Assembly (NCBI GenBank): GCA_017545185.1
Contig: JAFWQJ010000029.1
Coordinates: 62,001-126,000 of the forward strand
Source of the DNA: Oscillospiraceae bacterium
GTDB lineage: Bacteria; Bacillota; Clostridia; Oscillospirales; Ruminococcaceae
Length of the DNA stretch: 64,000 nt
Direction: 5' to 3'
Shown here: piece by piece, positions 27,904 to 35,846 of the stretch
How positions within the stretch are numbered: position 1 is the stretch's first letter
How the letters are laid out: every line of letters starts with the position of its first letter
Program-made: the position numbers and the translations under genes
The notes under the pieces: model-generated
Seen by the model: the letters and a program-made list of their open reading frames with translations, nothing else
Told to the model about the DNA's origin: nothing
Databases searched by the model: none

Positions 27904-29103
27904 ATGTTAATTCTCGTAGTCAACGCCGGCAGCTCCTCGCTGAAGTATCAGCTCATCAATATGGATGATGAGAGCGTTCTTGCAAAGGGCAACTGCGACC
28001 GCATCGGCATCGACGGCCATGTGAGCCACAAGACTGCGGACGGCAGAACCGTTGACGCAGACTGCAATTTCCCGACCCACACCGAAGCCTTTGAAAAGCT
28101 CGTTGAGGTGCTGACGACCGGCGATGCAGCCGTCATCAAGTCCATGGACGAGATCTCCGCTGTCGGCCACCGCATCGTTCAGGGTGCAGAGGTCTTCGAC
28201 CGTCCGTGCCTCGTCACGCCGGAGATCATCGACAAGATCGACGAATTAAGAGAGCTGGCACCGGTCCACAACCACGCACATGCACTCGCGCTGCGCGCCT
28301 GCACCGCGGTCATTCCGAAGACCACCCCGCAGGTCGTTGTCTTTGACACCGCCTTCCACCAGACCATGCCGCCGAAGGCTTACATGTTCGCACTCCCCTA
28401 TGAGGATTACGAGAAGTATCATGTCCGCAAGTACGGCTTCCACGGCACCTCTCACCGCTTTGTTTCCGCGGCACTCGCAGAGGCAATGGGCAAGGACATC
28501 AAGGATCTGAAGATCGTCTCCTGCCACCTCGGAAACGGCTCCTCGATCACCGCTGTTCAGGGCGGCAAGTGCATCGACACCTCCATGGGCTTCACCCCGC
28601 TGGACGGCATCCTGATGGGCACCCGCTGCGGCGCGGTCGATCCGTCTGCCGTGACCTTCGTTGCAGATAAGCACGGCTTCACCCCGGACGAGATGAGCCA
28701 GTACATGAACAAGAAGTCCGGCTTCCTTGGCATTTCCGGTATCTCCTCCGATAACCGCGAGATCACCGCTGCTGCGGAAAAGGGCGACAAGCGCGCAATC
28801 CTCGCGACCGAGATGCTCGCATATCAGATCCAGCGTTACATCGGCGCATACACCGCTGCAATGAACGGCATGGATGCTGTCCTGTTCACCGGCGGCATCG
28901 GCGAGAATTCCTGGGAGGTCCGCGAGCGCGTCTGCAGCAACATGAGCTACTTCGGCATTGAGATCGACAAGGAGCTCAACAAGAACACCCGCGGCAAGCT
29001 GATGAAGATCTCCACGCCGGAAGCCAAGACCGAGGTCTGGATCGTTCCGACGAACGAGGAGCTCCTGATCGCACGCGATACGCTCGCACTGATCTCGAAA
29101 TAA
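27904..29103 (+). CDS. ackA: Acetate kinase
   Basis: 399 residues, full length. The enzyme interconverts acetyl phosphate plus ADP and acetate plus ATP, giving ATP in fermentation. Signatures: VVNAGSSSLKYQLI at the start, HRIVQGAE with conserved His/Arg, FDTAFHQTMP, HLGNGSSITAV, and GIGENS at the end. GAAAGGAAGAG precedes the ATG. Codon use is stronger than in the neighbours (many GAC, AAG, CGC), as expected for a highly expressed gene. The usual partner pta is not in the window. Confidence 0.97.
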   Translation: MLILVVNAGSSSLKYQLINMDDESVLAKGNCDRIGIDGHVSHKTADGRTVDADCNFPTHTEAFEKLVEVLTTGDAAVIKSMDEISAVGHRIVQGAEVFDRPCLVTPEIIDKIDELRELAPVHNHAHALALRACTAVIPKTTPQVVVFDTAFHQTMPPKAYMFALPYEDYEKYHVRKYGFHGTSHRFVSAALAEAMGKDIKDLKIVSCHLGNGSSITAVQGGKCIDTSMGFTPLDGILMGTRCGAVDPSAVTFVADKHGFTPDEMSQYMNKKSGFLGISGISSDNREITAAAEKGDKRAILATEMLAYQIQRYIGAYTAAMNGMDAVLFTGGIGENSWEVRERVCSNMSYFGIEIDKELNKNTRGKLMKISTPEAKTEVWIVPTNEELLIARDTLALISK

Positions 29104-29234
29104 CCGAATCAAAAGGATATACTCTATTATAACACTCTTGACGCATAAAAGGCAAGGCATTTTTGCTTGACGTTTTATACAAATTTAAGAGTTGAATTTT
29201 GGCACACTGAAAATCGGAAACGGAGGCCGGCTTC

Positions 29235-29804
29235 ATGTCGAATTTCAAGGATGTTCTCAAAGGATTCTTCCGGGACGATTCCGGGGAGGACGATTATGTG
29301 CTTCCGCTGGATGAAAGCGGCAAGCTGATCCGCCCCATGGGGACGGTCAAGGCAGTCGCCCACAGCTTTAAGACAAGAAGCCGCTCCGGATTGGAGCCGG
29401 GACAGGGGCTGCCGGAAAAGCTCCCGCTGGACGACGAATCCCGCGCGCTGCTGGAGATCGCAAATGCGGTGCGCGACAAGGCCTATGCAAAGTATTCCGG
29501 CTTCCGGGTCGGGGCTGCGCTGGTCGGGGAATCCGGTCAGGTGTATCTCGGCGTCAACATCGAGAACGCCTCGTATCCGGCCGGCATCTGCGCGGAGCGT
29601 GCCGCGCTCTGTGCCGCGGTCACCGCGGGCGAGCAGAAATTCTCCGCGATCGCGATCGTCGGCGGAGACGACGGCGAGCCATGCTATCCCTGCGGCATCT
29701 GCAGGCAGGCACTCGCGGAATTCTGCGGGCCGGAGCTTCCGGTCATTCTCGCAGACGGCGTGTATCCGCTCGGCGGACTGCTGCCGCATTCCTTTGCATT
29801 ATAA
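29235..29804 (+). CDS. cdd: Cytidine deaminase with N-terminal extension
   Basis: 189 residues, longer than the usual 130-140. Residues about 66-189 are a complete cytidine deaminase: KYSGFRVGAALV, CAERAALCAAV (zinc-binding Cys and the catalytic Glu) and PCGICRQALAEF (two more zinc Cys). It would deaminate cytidine or deoxycytidine in pyrimidine salvage. The first 65 residues (MSNFKDVLKGFFRDDSGEDDYVLPLDE...) are charged and not part of the fold. ACGGAGG precedes the ATG, so the longer start is well supported. Confidence 0.88.
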   Translation: MSNFKDVLKGFFRDDSGEDDYVLPLDESGKLIRPMGTVKAVAHSFKTRSRSGLEPGQGLPEKLPLDDESRALLEIANAVRDKAYAKYSGFRVGAALVGESGQVYLGVNIENASYPAGICAERAALCAAVTAGEQKFSAIAIVGGDDGEPCYPCGICRQALAEFCGPELPVILADGVYPLGGLLPHSFAL

Positions 29805-29975
29805 ACAGACGAGGCAGGAAGCAGGGGCTCAGCACCGTGCCTCTTGCCTCTCTGCAGTTCCGGAAGTGAAATGCGAAGCGTAACCTTGTCCGGTTACTAT
29901 TCACTTTTCACTATTCACTGATTTCCGATAGCAAATAAAGAAAGAAACAAAAAGAACAAAAAGAAGGGTGATACC
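29805..29975. other. Intergenic, simple repeats, no gene seen
   Basis: A GAGGCAGG/CCTCTTGCCTC inverted stretch near 29812-29852 may terminate cdd. A tandem of TTCACT units (ATTCACTTTTCACTATTCAC near 29900-29920) precedes the lipoprotein gene. No clear promoter. Confidence 0.4.
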
Positions 29976-31616
29976 ATGCGCAGAATGCGAGCCTTGCTTC
30001 TGGCGCTGCTGCTGACCGCGCTGTTCTGCTGCGGCTGCGGCGAGGATGAAAATGTCATCAAGGGCGCAGGGCATTCCTTTTCGTACTGTCTGGTCGGCAA
30101 TCCGGATACGCTGGACCCGCAGCTTGCGGAGAACGCCTCGGCAAAGACCGTGCTGGCCAATCTGTTCGAGGGACTGCTCACGCTGGATGCCGCAGGCAGT
30201 CTGCAGAACGGCGTCGCCGAATCCTATACAGTCTCCGATGACATGCTGCATTATTCCTTCACGCTGCGGAAGGATTCCTACTGGTACGATGCATACGCGG
30301 AGAACAGTGCATTCGGCAAGGACGCGAAGAAAACCGTCACGGCGCAGGATTTTGTCTTTGCGTTCCGGCGGCTGTTCGATCCGCAGTACAGCTCCCCGAA
30401 TGCAGAGGCGTTCAGCTGCCTCAAAAATGCGCGGGAGATCATGGCGCAGCGGCTGGCACCGTCGAATATCGGCGTGGAGGCAAAATCCGACTACGAACTG
30501 GAATTTACGCTTGAGCGGCCGGATACCGGCTTTCTCATGCTGCTGACGTCCCCTGCCGCAATGCCCTGCAGTCAGGAGTATTTCGAGAACAGCAAGGGGC
30601 GATACGGACTGGATGAAGCGTCGGTCATCGGGAACGGCAGCTTCGCGATGTCGCGCTGGCTGTACGACCCCTACGGCAAATACAATGTCGTGCAGCTGGT
30701 ACGCAACCCGCTGAACCACGAGGTCAGGCGCATCTTCCCGACGGAGCTGAACCTCTATATCGAGGAATCCGACGCGGATGCAGCTGCGATCTTTACGGAG
30801 GGCAATGCCGAATGCTATGTGACGACACAGAACAGTCTGGTCGGGCGTTCGGAATATCAGGCAGAGGGCAGCTACAGCATCACGCTCGGGCTGATCGCAA
30901 ATCCGGATTCGCATTTCGCCGATGCGAATGTCCGCAGTGCCATGGCACTGACGCTCGACCGCGGGCGGTTCCCGGCAGACGATCAGGATATCCGCAGAGC
31001 ATCGGGCATTCTGCCGCCGGGCATCACGATGCTGAACAAAAGCTGCCGCGAGCTGATTGCGGACGCAGCCTTCCAGAACTATGATCCGCCCGAAGCGGAC
31101 CGGCTCTATCACAAGGCGATGCGCAAGCTCCGCATCTCCGAGCTGGAGGAGGGCAAGGTTCTGGTCTGCGCCGGCATGATGGACTACACGATCTTAGCGG
31201 AGGTGCTCGACCTCTGGCGTGATGAGCTCGACCTGCATTTCAGCATCGAGGAGGTCACGGAACCGGAATACGAATCACGGCTCGCTTCCGGGGACTACGC
31301 CCTCGCGCTGTATGCGGTCACCGGTGCGTATCACGATGCGCCGTCCGTCTTTGAAAATGTGATCTCGGACAGCAGGCTGCACTGTGCGGAAGCCGCTTCG
31401 GTCAGAACGCTTCTGGAGCAGGCCGCCGCCGTGCCGAATCTCACGGACTGCGTGGAGCTCTACCGGCAGGCAGAGGAAGCGATCCTCTCAGACAACTGCT
31501 TCATCCCGCTGTTCTATAAGCAGCGGTATCTGATCTGCAAGCAGGGCGTTTCGGATGTTGTGTTCAATCCGTTCAGCGGACAGGTGCAGTTTTCCGAAGC
31601 GAAATTTTATCAGTAA
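29976..31616 (+). CDS. Oligopeptide-binding lipoprotein (SBP family 5)
   Basis: 546 residues. A signal peptide (MRRMRALLLALLLTALFCCGC) with a loose lipobox leads to a Cys near residue 21 that would carry the lipid. The mature protein has the family 5 pattern: YCLVGNPDTLDPQLAENASA, NLFEGLLTLD, YSFTLRKDSYWYD, DFVFAFRRLFDP, and VRSAMALTLDRG. It would capture peptides or similar ligands for an ABC importer. No permease or ATPase gene is nearby, so it either serves a transporter elsewhere or acts as an orphan receptor. The start is ATG 29976 with GAAGGGTG upstream. Confidence 0.85.
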   Translation: MRRMRALLLALLLTALFCCGCGEDENVIKGAGHSFSYCLVGNPDTLDPQLAENASAKTVLANLFEGLLTLDAAGSLQNGVAESYTVSDDMLHYSFTLRKDSYWYDAYAENSAFGKDAKKTVTAQDFVFAFRRLFDPQYSSPNAEAFSCLKNAREIMAQRLAPSNIGVEAKSDYELEFTLERPDTGFLMLLTSPAAMPCSQEYFENSKGRYGLDEASVIGNGSFAMSRWLYDPYGKYNVVQLVRNPLNHEVRRIFPTELNLYIEESDADAAAIFTEGNAECYVTTQNSLVGRSEYQAEGSYSITLGLIANPDSHFADANVRSAMALTLDRGRFPADDQDIRRASGILPPGITMLNKSCRELIADAAFQNYDPPEADRLYHKAMRKLRISELEEGKVLVCAGMMDYTILAEVLDLWRDELDLHFSIEEVTEPEYESRLASGDYALALYAVTGAYHDAPSVFENVISDSRLHCAEAASVRTLLEQAAAVPNLTDCVELYRQAEEAILSDNCFIPLFYKQRYLICKQGVSDVVFNPFSGQVQFSEAKFYQ

Positions 31617-31661
31617 TACGGGGAAAAACAAGCAAATACGGGTGTGGAAAGGAAAATCTTT

Positions 31662-32132
31662 ATGTTCAGGCAATGGGTCGGCCTTTTGGAAAAAGAGGGC
31701 TGGAAGATCACGATGCGGGAAACAGAGGCAGCTGTTCCGGAGGAGATCAGCGACCGCTATCCGGCACCGGCTGCATGGGCGGCGTTCATCGCGCCGGTTT
31801 CCGAATGCGTCAGCGGGGACGGCAAAGTCCGTTTCCTGACGTTTGAGGACTATCAGACGCAGCGGGACGGCTTCCGCTGGAATGAGCCGGAGCTCCGGAG
31901 CACGGAGGCTGCGGGCAACGATCACGAGATGCGCGCTGCGGTGACCGGCTTCTGGAATTATCATCTGCCGATCGTGCACTGCACCGGCGATCCCTATGCA
32001 TATTACGCGATCGACACGCAGTTCGGCAGCGTCGTCTACGGCGAAGCACCGGAATTTGAAACGGCTGAGGTCGCAGCCGAAAGCTTTGAGCAGTTCATCC
32101 AAAAGCTCATTGACGGCGCGATCAAGCTGTAA
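31662..32132 (+). CDS. SMI1/KNR4 (SUKH) family protein
   Basis: 156 residues from ATG 31662, since GAAAGGA lies 8 bp before it; an upstream GTG has no site. Features of SUKH proteins are visible: an N-terminal helix, PAPAAWAAFIAPVS, FLTFEDYQTQRDGF, then YYAIDTQFGSVVYGEAPEFETAEVAAESFEQFI at the C-terminus. Many SUKH proteins are immunity partners of contact-dependent toxins. No toxin gene lies beside it, so here it is an orphan or has another role. Confidence 0.65.
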   Translation: MFRQWVGLLEKEGWKITMRETEAAVPEEISDRYPAPAAWAAFIAPVSECVSGDGKVRFLTFEDYQTQRDGFRWNEPELRSTEAAGNDHEMRAAVTGFWNYHLPIVHCTGDPYAYYAIDTQFGSVVYGEAPEFETAEVAAESFEQFIQKLIDGAIKL

Positions 32133-32159
32133 ACCTACATATCAAAACGGAGGACGGTC

Positions 32160-32924
32160 ATGCGTGCTGTCACATGGAATGTCAACGGACTGAGAGCCTG
32201 CGAAAAGAAAGGATTTGCTGACTTTTTCAGGGAAATAGATGCAGATTTCTTCTGCATTCAGGAGACGAAAATGCAGGAGGATCAGCTCTCTGCGCTGAGC
32301 TGGTCGGCGGAGGGCTATCACGCGTTCTGGAACAGTGCCGAGAAAAAAGGCTATTCCGGCACAGCGGTCTTTGCAAAAAAGGAGCCGCTGTCTGTCACAA
32401 AGGAAATGACGACCGGCGGCATCTCGAATGAGGGCAGAGTGCTGACGCTGGAATATCCGGACTTTTATCTGGTCAATGCCTACGTGCCGAATGTCCGGCG
32501 CGACCTTGTCCGCATCCCGCTGCGCATGGAGTGGGAGGACGCGCTGCGTGCGCATCTGCTGGCACTGGACGAAAAAAAGCCGGTGCTCTACTGCGGCGAC
32601 CTCAACGTCGCGCATCAGCCGATCGACCTGAAAAACGCGAAGTCCAATGAGGGCAACGCGGGCTATACCGCCGAGGAACGCGCCAAAATGACCGAGCTTC
32701 TGGCGGCAGGCTTCACGGACGCGTTCCGCAGCAAATACCCCGACCGCACCGATGCGTATACATGGTGGTCGTACATGGGCAGAGCGCGGGAGAAGAACGT
32801 CGGCTGGCGCATTGACTACTGGATCCTGTCAAACCGCCTCGCTGACCGCATTGACGATGTCATCATCCACAAGGATACCCTGGGCAGCGACCACTGCCCG
32901 CTGGAACTCAGGATCTCACTGTGA
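32160..32924 (+). CDS. exoA: Exodeoxyribonuclease III (ExoA/XthA)
   Basis: 254 residues. The AP endonuclease/exonuclease III fold is clear: TWNVNGLRACEKKGF (metal-binding Asn), IQETKMQ (metal-binding Glu), VNAYVPN, CGDLNVAH (Asp/Asn of the active site), TWWSYMGRAREKNVGWRIDYW and SDHCPLEL (catalytic Asp-His). It repairs abasic sites and 3'-blocked ends. GGAGG precedes the ATG. The gene ends where hairpin-chain element 2 begins. Confidence 0.96.
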   Translation: MRAVTWNVNGLRACEKKGFADFFREIDADFFCIQETKMQEDQLSALSWSAEGYHAFWNSAEKKGYSGTAVFAKKEPLSVTKEMTTGGISNEGRVLTLEYPDFYLVNAYVPNVRRDLVRIPLRMEWEDALRAHLLALDEKKPVLYCGDLNVAHQPIDLKNAKSNEGNAGYTAEERAKMTELLAAGFTDAFRSKYPDRTDAYTWWSYMGRAREKNVGWRIDYWILSNRLADRIDDVIIHKDTLGSDHCPLELRISL

Positions 32925-33185
32925 ATAAGGTATCGCTTCGCGATGATCTGAAATGGGCTCCGCCAAACATGAAGAAACTTGTTTCTTCATGTTGAACCCC
33001 GCCAAAGGGACACTGTCCCTTTGGAATCCCATTATGTATCAGAATGATGTAAATACACTTTCTTATATTGGGGTCTGGGGATCATATCCCCAGCAGGGGC
33101 TTGGGGACGGAGTCCCCATTTTGGATGCATCGCAGATACCACAACATGAACCGCCGGTATGAAGCATACCGGCGGCTGTTTTGTT
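32925..33185. repeat. Hairpin-chain repeat element 2
   Basis: No gene. A chain of hairpins: ATCGC/GCGAT near 32931, AACATGAAGAAAC with GTTTCTTCATGTT near 32968, CCAAAGGGAC with GTCCCTTTGG near 33002, CTGGGGAT with ATCCCCAG near 33075, GGGGAC/GTCCCC near 33103, and a terminator-like CCGCCGGTATG with CATACCGGCGG near 33151-33175. Linkers (GGGCTCCGCC, CCCATTATGTAT) match element 3 at 50048. Confidence 0.6.
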
Positions 33186-35084
33186 TTACATGAATGCACC
33201 AAGCTGTCTGAATGCGGCTTCGATGTTCTCGGAAATGGTGTCAAACGTACAGGTGTCAGAGTGCAGAAGGTAACTGCCGATCTCAGCTTCCTGCTTGGTT
33301 TCTGCGTCAATCAGCACCGCAAATACCTTTGCGTTCGGTTCTTCACAGTCAACGATCACATTTTCCGGAATCGGGTCTTTTCCGAACCTGAACAAAGAAC
33401 TGCTGCCCAGTATCTCGTAATCCTTATTGCGCACCGCGATGCAGTAACAAGCAGCTTTTTGGTCATCCGGCGCAGCAAAACCTGTTGTATCTCTGAATGT
33501 GATCTTCTGTACGGGAACTGCAGCATCAGAAGCGACCTTGCAGACGACCACAGAGCCGACGGGAACTTCCTCTTCAAATGCTTTGTCCTGTTCTAAAACC
33601 GTCCCGGCAGGCTCGCTGTCCGTTTCGACAAGCTCCACTGAAAGCAGCAGCCCGAGCTCATCCGTCACTTTCTTCGCTTCTTTCCAGTCCACGCCCCGGA
33701 AATCCGGCACATAGACCGTATCATTCGGATTCCCCGTGCTGATATATACGCGCACCGTTTCTCCGATCGCAACCGCAGTTCCGGCTGGCGGATCGGTTTT
33801 GACCGCATCGCCCGCGCGGGTATACGGATCGTCAATATGGCAAAGCTCAAATTTGAGCTCCCGTTCTTCGATCTCGCGCTTGGCAAATTTCTGCTGCAAA
33901 TTGGTGAGGTCCGGAATCTTCACAGTATCCTGCTTCGCACCGAGGCTGACCATCACGCGCACCGTTTCTCCGATCGGACGTTCTGTACCCGGCTTCGGCT
34001 CCATGCTGATGATCCTGCCCTCCGGAACATCCGCATCGTATGCATAATGCTTGTCGATCGCAAAGCCCTCTGCCCAGATGACCTCCTGCGATGCCTCAAA
34101 CTCCATGCCCTCGGCATCCGGCACGGTTGACGGGTCACCATCTTCGCCGATATAGACCTCCAGCGTGACTTTCTCGTCCGGCTTGACCCAGTAACCCTTG
34201 CCGTCATAGCGGTAGTAAGGCATTGTTGTATAGATGAGGTCTTCCGTTTTGAACGGCTGAACCGTCATCGTTACCACATCACCGACTTCAAATCGCGGCG
34301 CGTCAGCCTGAATTTCCTGATCCGTGAAAACAAATGCACTTTCTGATACATGCGCAAAAAAGGATCGCGCCTTGCTGACCGTGACGCCCTTTTCCTCCAG
34401 CATTGCCTTTGCTTCCTCATACGGCATACCCTTGAGCCCTGTGCCCGGGATCCAGACCATGCTGTCATATTCCGCGGAGATCTCAAAATCCACGGTACCG
34501 AATACGCCCGGTGCCCGACCTTCCTCCGTCAGATTGTACAGCGTATAGCTGCCTGCCGGAAGCTGCGGGAAATTGACAATATATGTGCTGCGGTTATTTG
34601 CCGCAACGCGCACCGCATCCGGTGCGCCGACTTCGCAGTCCGCGACCCTTGCGCCGTACTGAAACACGACGAACCTTCCGCTGACGCCGATCTCCTCATC
34701 GGTCGGATTGTGCATCTCAAGCTGCACGCCCGTCGGGACTGCGACCTTGACCTCCATATACGGCTCGGATGTATTCTGCTCCGTGCCTGCCGAATATGCC
34801 GAACCCGGATCTGTGCTGACAGTTGTTTTCATTCTGATGATCCCGTAGATCAGTGCCGCATTCAGTCCGATGCAGAGCGCGACCGCAGCCGCGATACCCG
34901 CTCTGCCGAAATGCAGCGGCTCCTTCTTTTTGATTCCGTGCTGTGTCATAACGATTCCTTCCTGCGCCGACTGCGCATCCTGCGTCAACCCGGCTGCATC
35001 CTGCGGTTCCGTTTTCTGAACCGCAAACGCCGCATAGTCCTCCGGCAGGTCGCTCAGAGCATCCAGAATATCCAACGGTTTCAA
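33186..35084 (-). CDS. Membrane-anchored four-PASTA protein, partner of an ECF-type sigma factor
   Basis: 632 residues from a TTG start with AGGAGGG upstream, overlapping the sigma stop by 4 bp. A short cytoplasmic segment (MKPLDILDALSDLPEDYAAFAV...) is followed by one TM helix (about 60-84). Outside lie a beta domain (about 105-205), four PASTA domains (about 209-277, 320-382, 388-450, 456-519; repeated patterns such as VPDFRGVDWKEAKKVTDELGL, DPPAGTAVAIGETVRVYISTG) and a C-terminal beta domain. PASTA domains bind muropeptides or lipid II, usually in kinases and penicillin-binding proteins. Here there is no kinase domain; the cytoplasmic segment is probably the anti-sigma part, so the protein may couple wall sensing to sigma activity. 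That is inferred from order and coupling. Confidence 0.75.
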   Translation of the reverse strand: MKPLDILDALSDLPEDYAAFAVQKTEPQDAAGLTQDAQSAQEGIVMTQHGIKKKEPLHFGRAGIAAAVALCIGLNAALIYGIIRMKTTVSTDPGSAYSAGTEQNTSEPYMEVKVAVPTGVQLEMHNPTDEEIGVSGRFVVFQYGARVADCEVGAPDAVRVAANNRSTYIVNFPQLPAGSYTLYNLTEEGRAPGVFGTVDFEISAEYDSMVWIPGTGLKGMPYEEAKAMLEEKGVTVSKARSFFAHVSESAFVFTDQEIQADAPRFEVGDVVTMTVQPFKTEDLIYTTMPYYRYDGKGYWVKPDEKVTLEVYIGEDGDPSTVPDAEGMEFEASQEVIWAEGFAIDKHYAYDADVPEGRIISMEPKPGTERPIGETVRVMVSLGAKQDTVKIPDLTNLQQKFAKREIEERELKFELCHIDDPYTRAGDAVKTDPPAGTAVAIGETVRVYISTGNPNDTVYVPDFRGVDWKEAKKVTDELGLLLSVELVETDSEPAGTVLEQDKAFEEEVPVGSVVVCKVASDAAVPVQKITFRDTTGFAAPDDQKAACYCIAVRNKDYEILGSSSLFRFGKDPIPENVIVDCEEPNAKVFAVLIDAETKQEAEIGSYLLHSDTCTFDTISENIEAAFRQLGAFM

Positions 35085-35638
35085 ACGAATCCCTCCTTCT
35101 CAAGATGCTTTTTCAGCTTCTTCCGAATGCGGTGCAGCTGCACGCTGACCGCGCTGACACGCATCTGATGCGTTTCCGCGATGACCTGAACAGGCTTTGC
35201 GAAGTAATACCGTTCCAGAAACATCTGCCGGGACTGCTCCGGCAGCGCATTGAGGAACTGCCGGAGTGCGGCAGTCAATGCGCGCCGGTCAACCGCAGCT
35301 TCGACGCTCTCCTTAGACGGAATGACCTCTGCAAGCTCATCCAGTGTTTGCGTGACCTGATTCCCGCCGCGCTTTAACCGGGTATTCCTGCGCAGCTGAT
35401 CCGTTGCCGCGCGGCGAAGCAAGGTCACGAGATAAGTTTTCAGATTGTAGGGGGTATGCGGGGGGATGCTGTTCCATACAGCCAGCAGCATTTCATTCAC
35501 GCACTCCTCTGCGTCCTCCGCACTGCCGAGCATCTGCTCCGCGACAGAAAAGCACAATCTGCCGTAAGCCGTTCTGATCTCTGCGAGTGCCTGTTCATCG
35601 CGCTTCTGCAGCAGCGCTATGATCTGTTCGTCCTGCAT
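35081..35638 (-). CDS. ECF-type RNA polymerase sigma factor (second of three)
   Basis: 185 residues from ATG 35638, 9 bp after AGGAGGT; a longer upstream frame overlaps the promoter and is not used. Region 2: EQALAEIRTAYGRLCFSVAEQMLGSAEDAEECVNEMLLAVW and LKTYLVTLLRRAATDQLRR. Region 4: ALPEQSRQMFLERYYFAKPVQVIAETHQMRVSAV followed by a basic helix (QLHRIRKKLKKHLEKEG). Translationally coupled to the PASTA protein downstream. Its promoter is of the housekeeping type. Confidence 0.88.
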   Translation of the reverse strand: MQDEQIIALLQKRDEQALAEIRTAYGRLCFSVAEQMLGSAEDAEECVNEMLLAVWNSIPPHTPYNLKTYLVTLLRRAATDQLRRNTRLKRGGNQVTQTLDELAEVIPSKESVEAAVDRRALTAALRQFLNALPEQSRQMFLERYYFAKPVQVIAETHQMRVSAVSVQLHRIRKKLKKHLEKEGFV

Positions 35639-35720
35639 GTCTGCATCACCTCCTGTACATAGAATCGCTGTTTGCACGGAAATCTTACATCTGTTTCAAA
35701 ATATTTTTGTCCCGCCTTTG

Positions 35721-35749
35721 ATTGTACCATAATCCGGCCGGCGGGTCAA
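35721..35749 (-). promoter_or_regulatory. Promoter of the sigma/PASTA operon
   Basis: Minus strand: TTGACC, 17-bp spacer, TACAAT, about 83 bp before the sigma start. Confidence 0.75.
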
Positions 35750-35783
35750 GCCCCTGACCTGTCGCCTTTTTGCAGCGCACCTA

Positions 35784-35812
35784 TTGAAATACCCAGTAAA
35801 ATGTGCTATACT
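35784..35812 (+). promoter_or_regulatory. Promoter of the alpha/beta hydrolase gene
   Basis: TTGAAA (35784-35789), 17-bp spacer, TATACT (35807-35812), divergent from the sigma/PASTA promoter. Confidence 0.7.
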
Positions 35813-35846
35813 GTTATTAAAAAACGGAATACAGGAGCAAACTGCA

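Noticed and set aside
32953..33162. 69-codon open frame on the plus strand
   Set aside because: Consists of the hairpins and linkers of element 2; no ribosome binding site.
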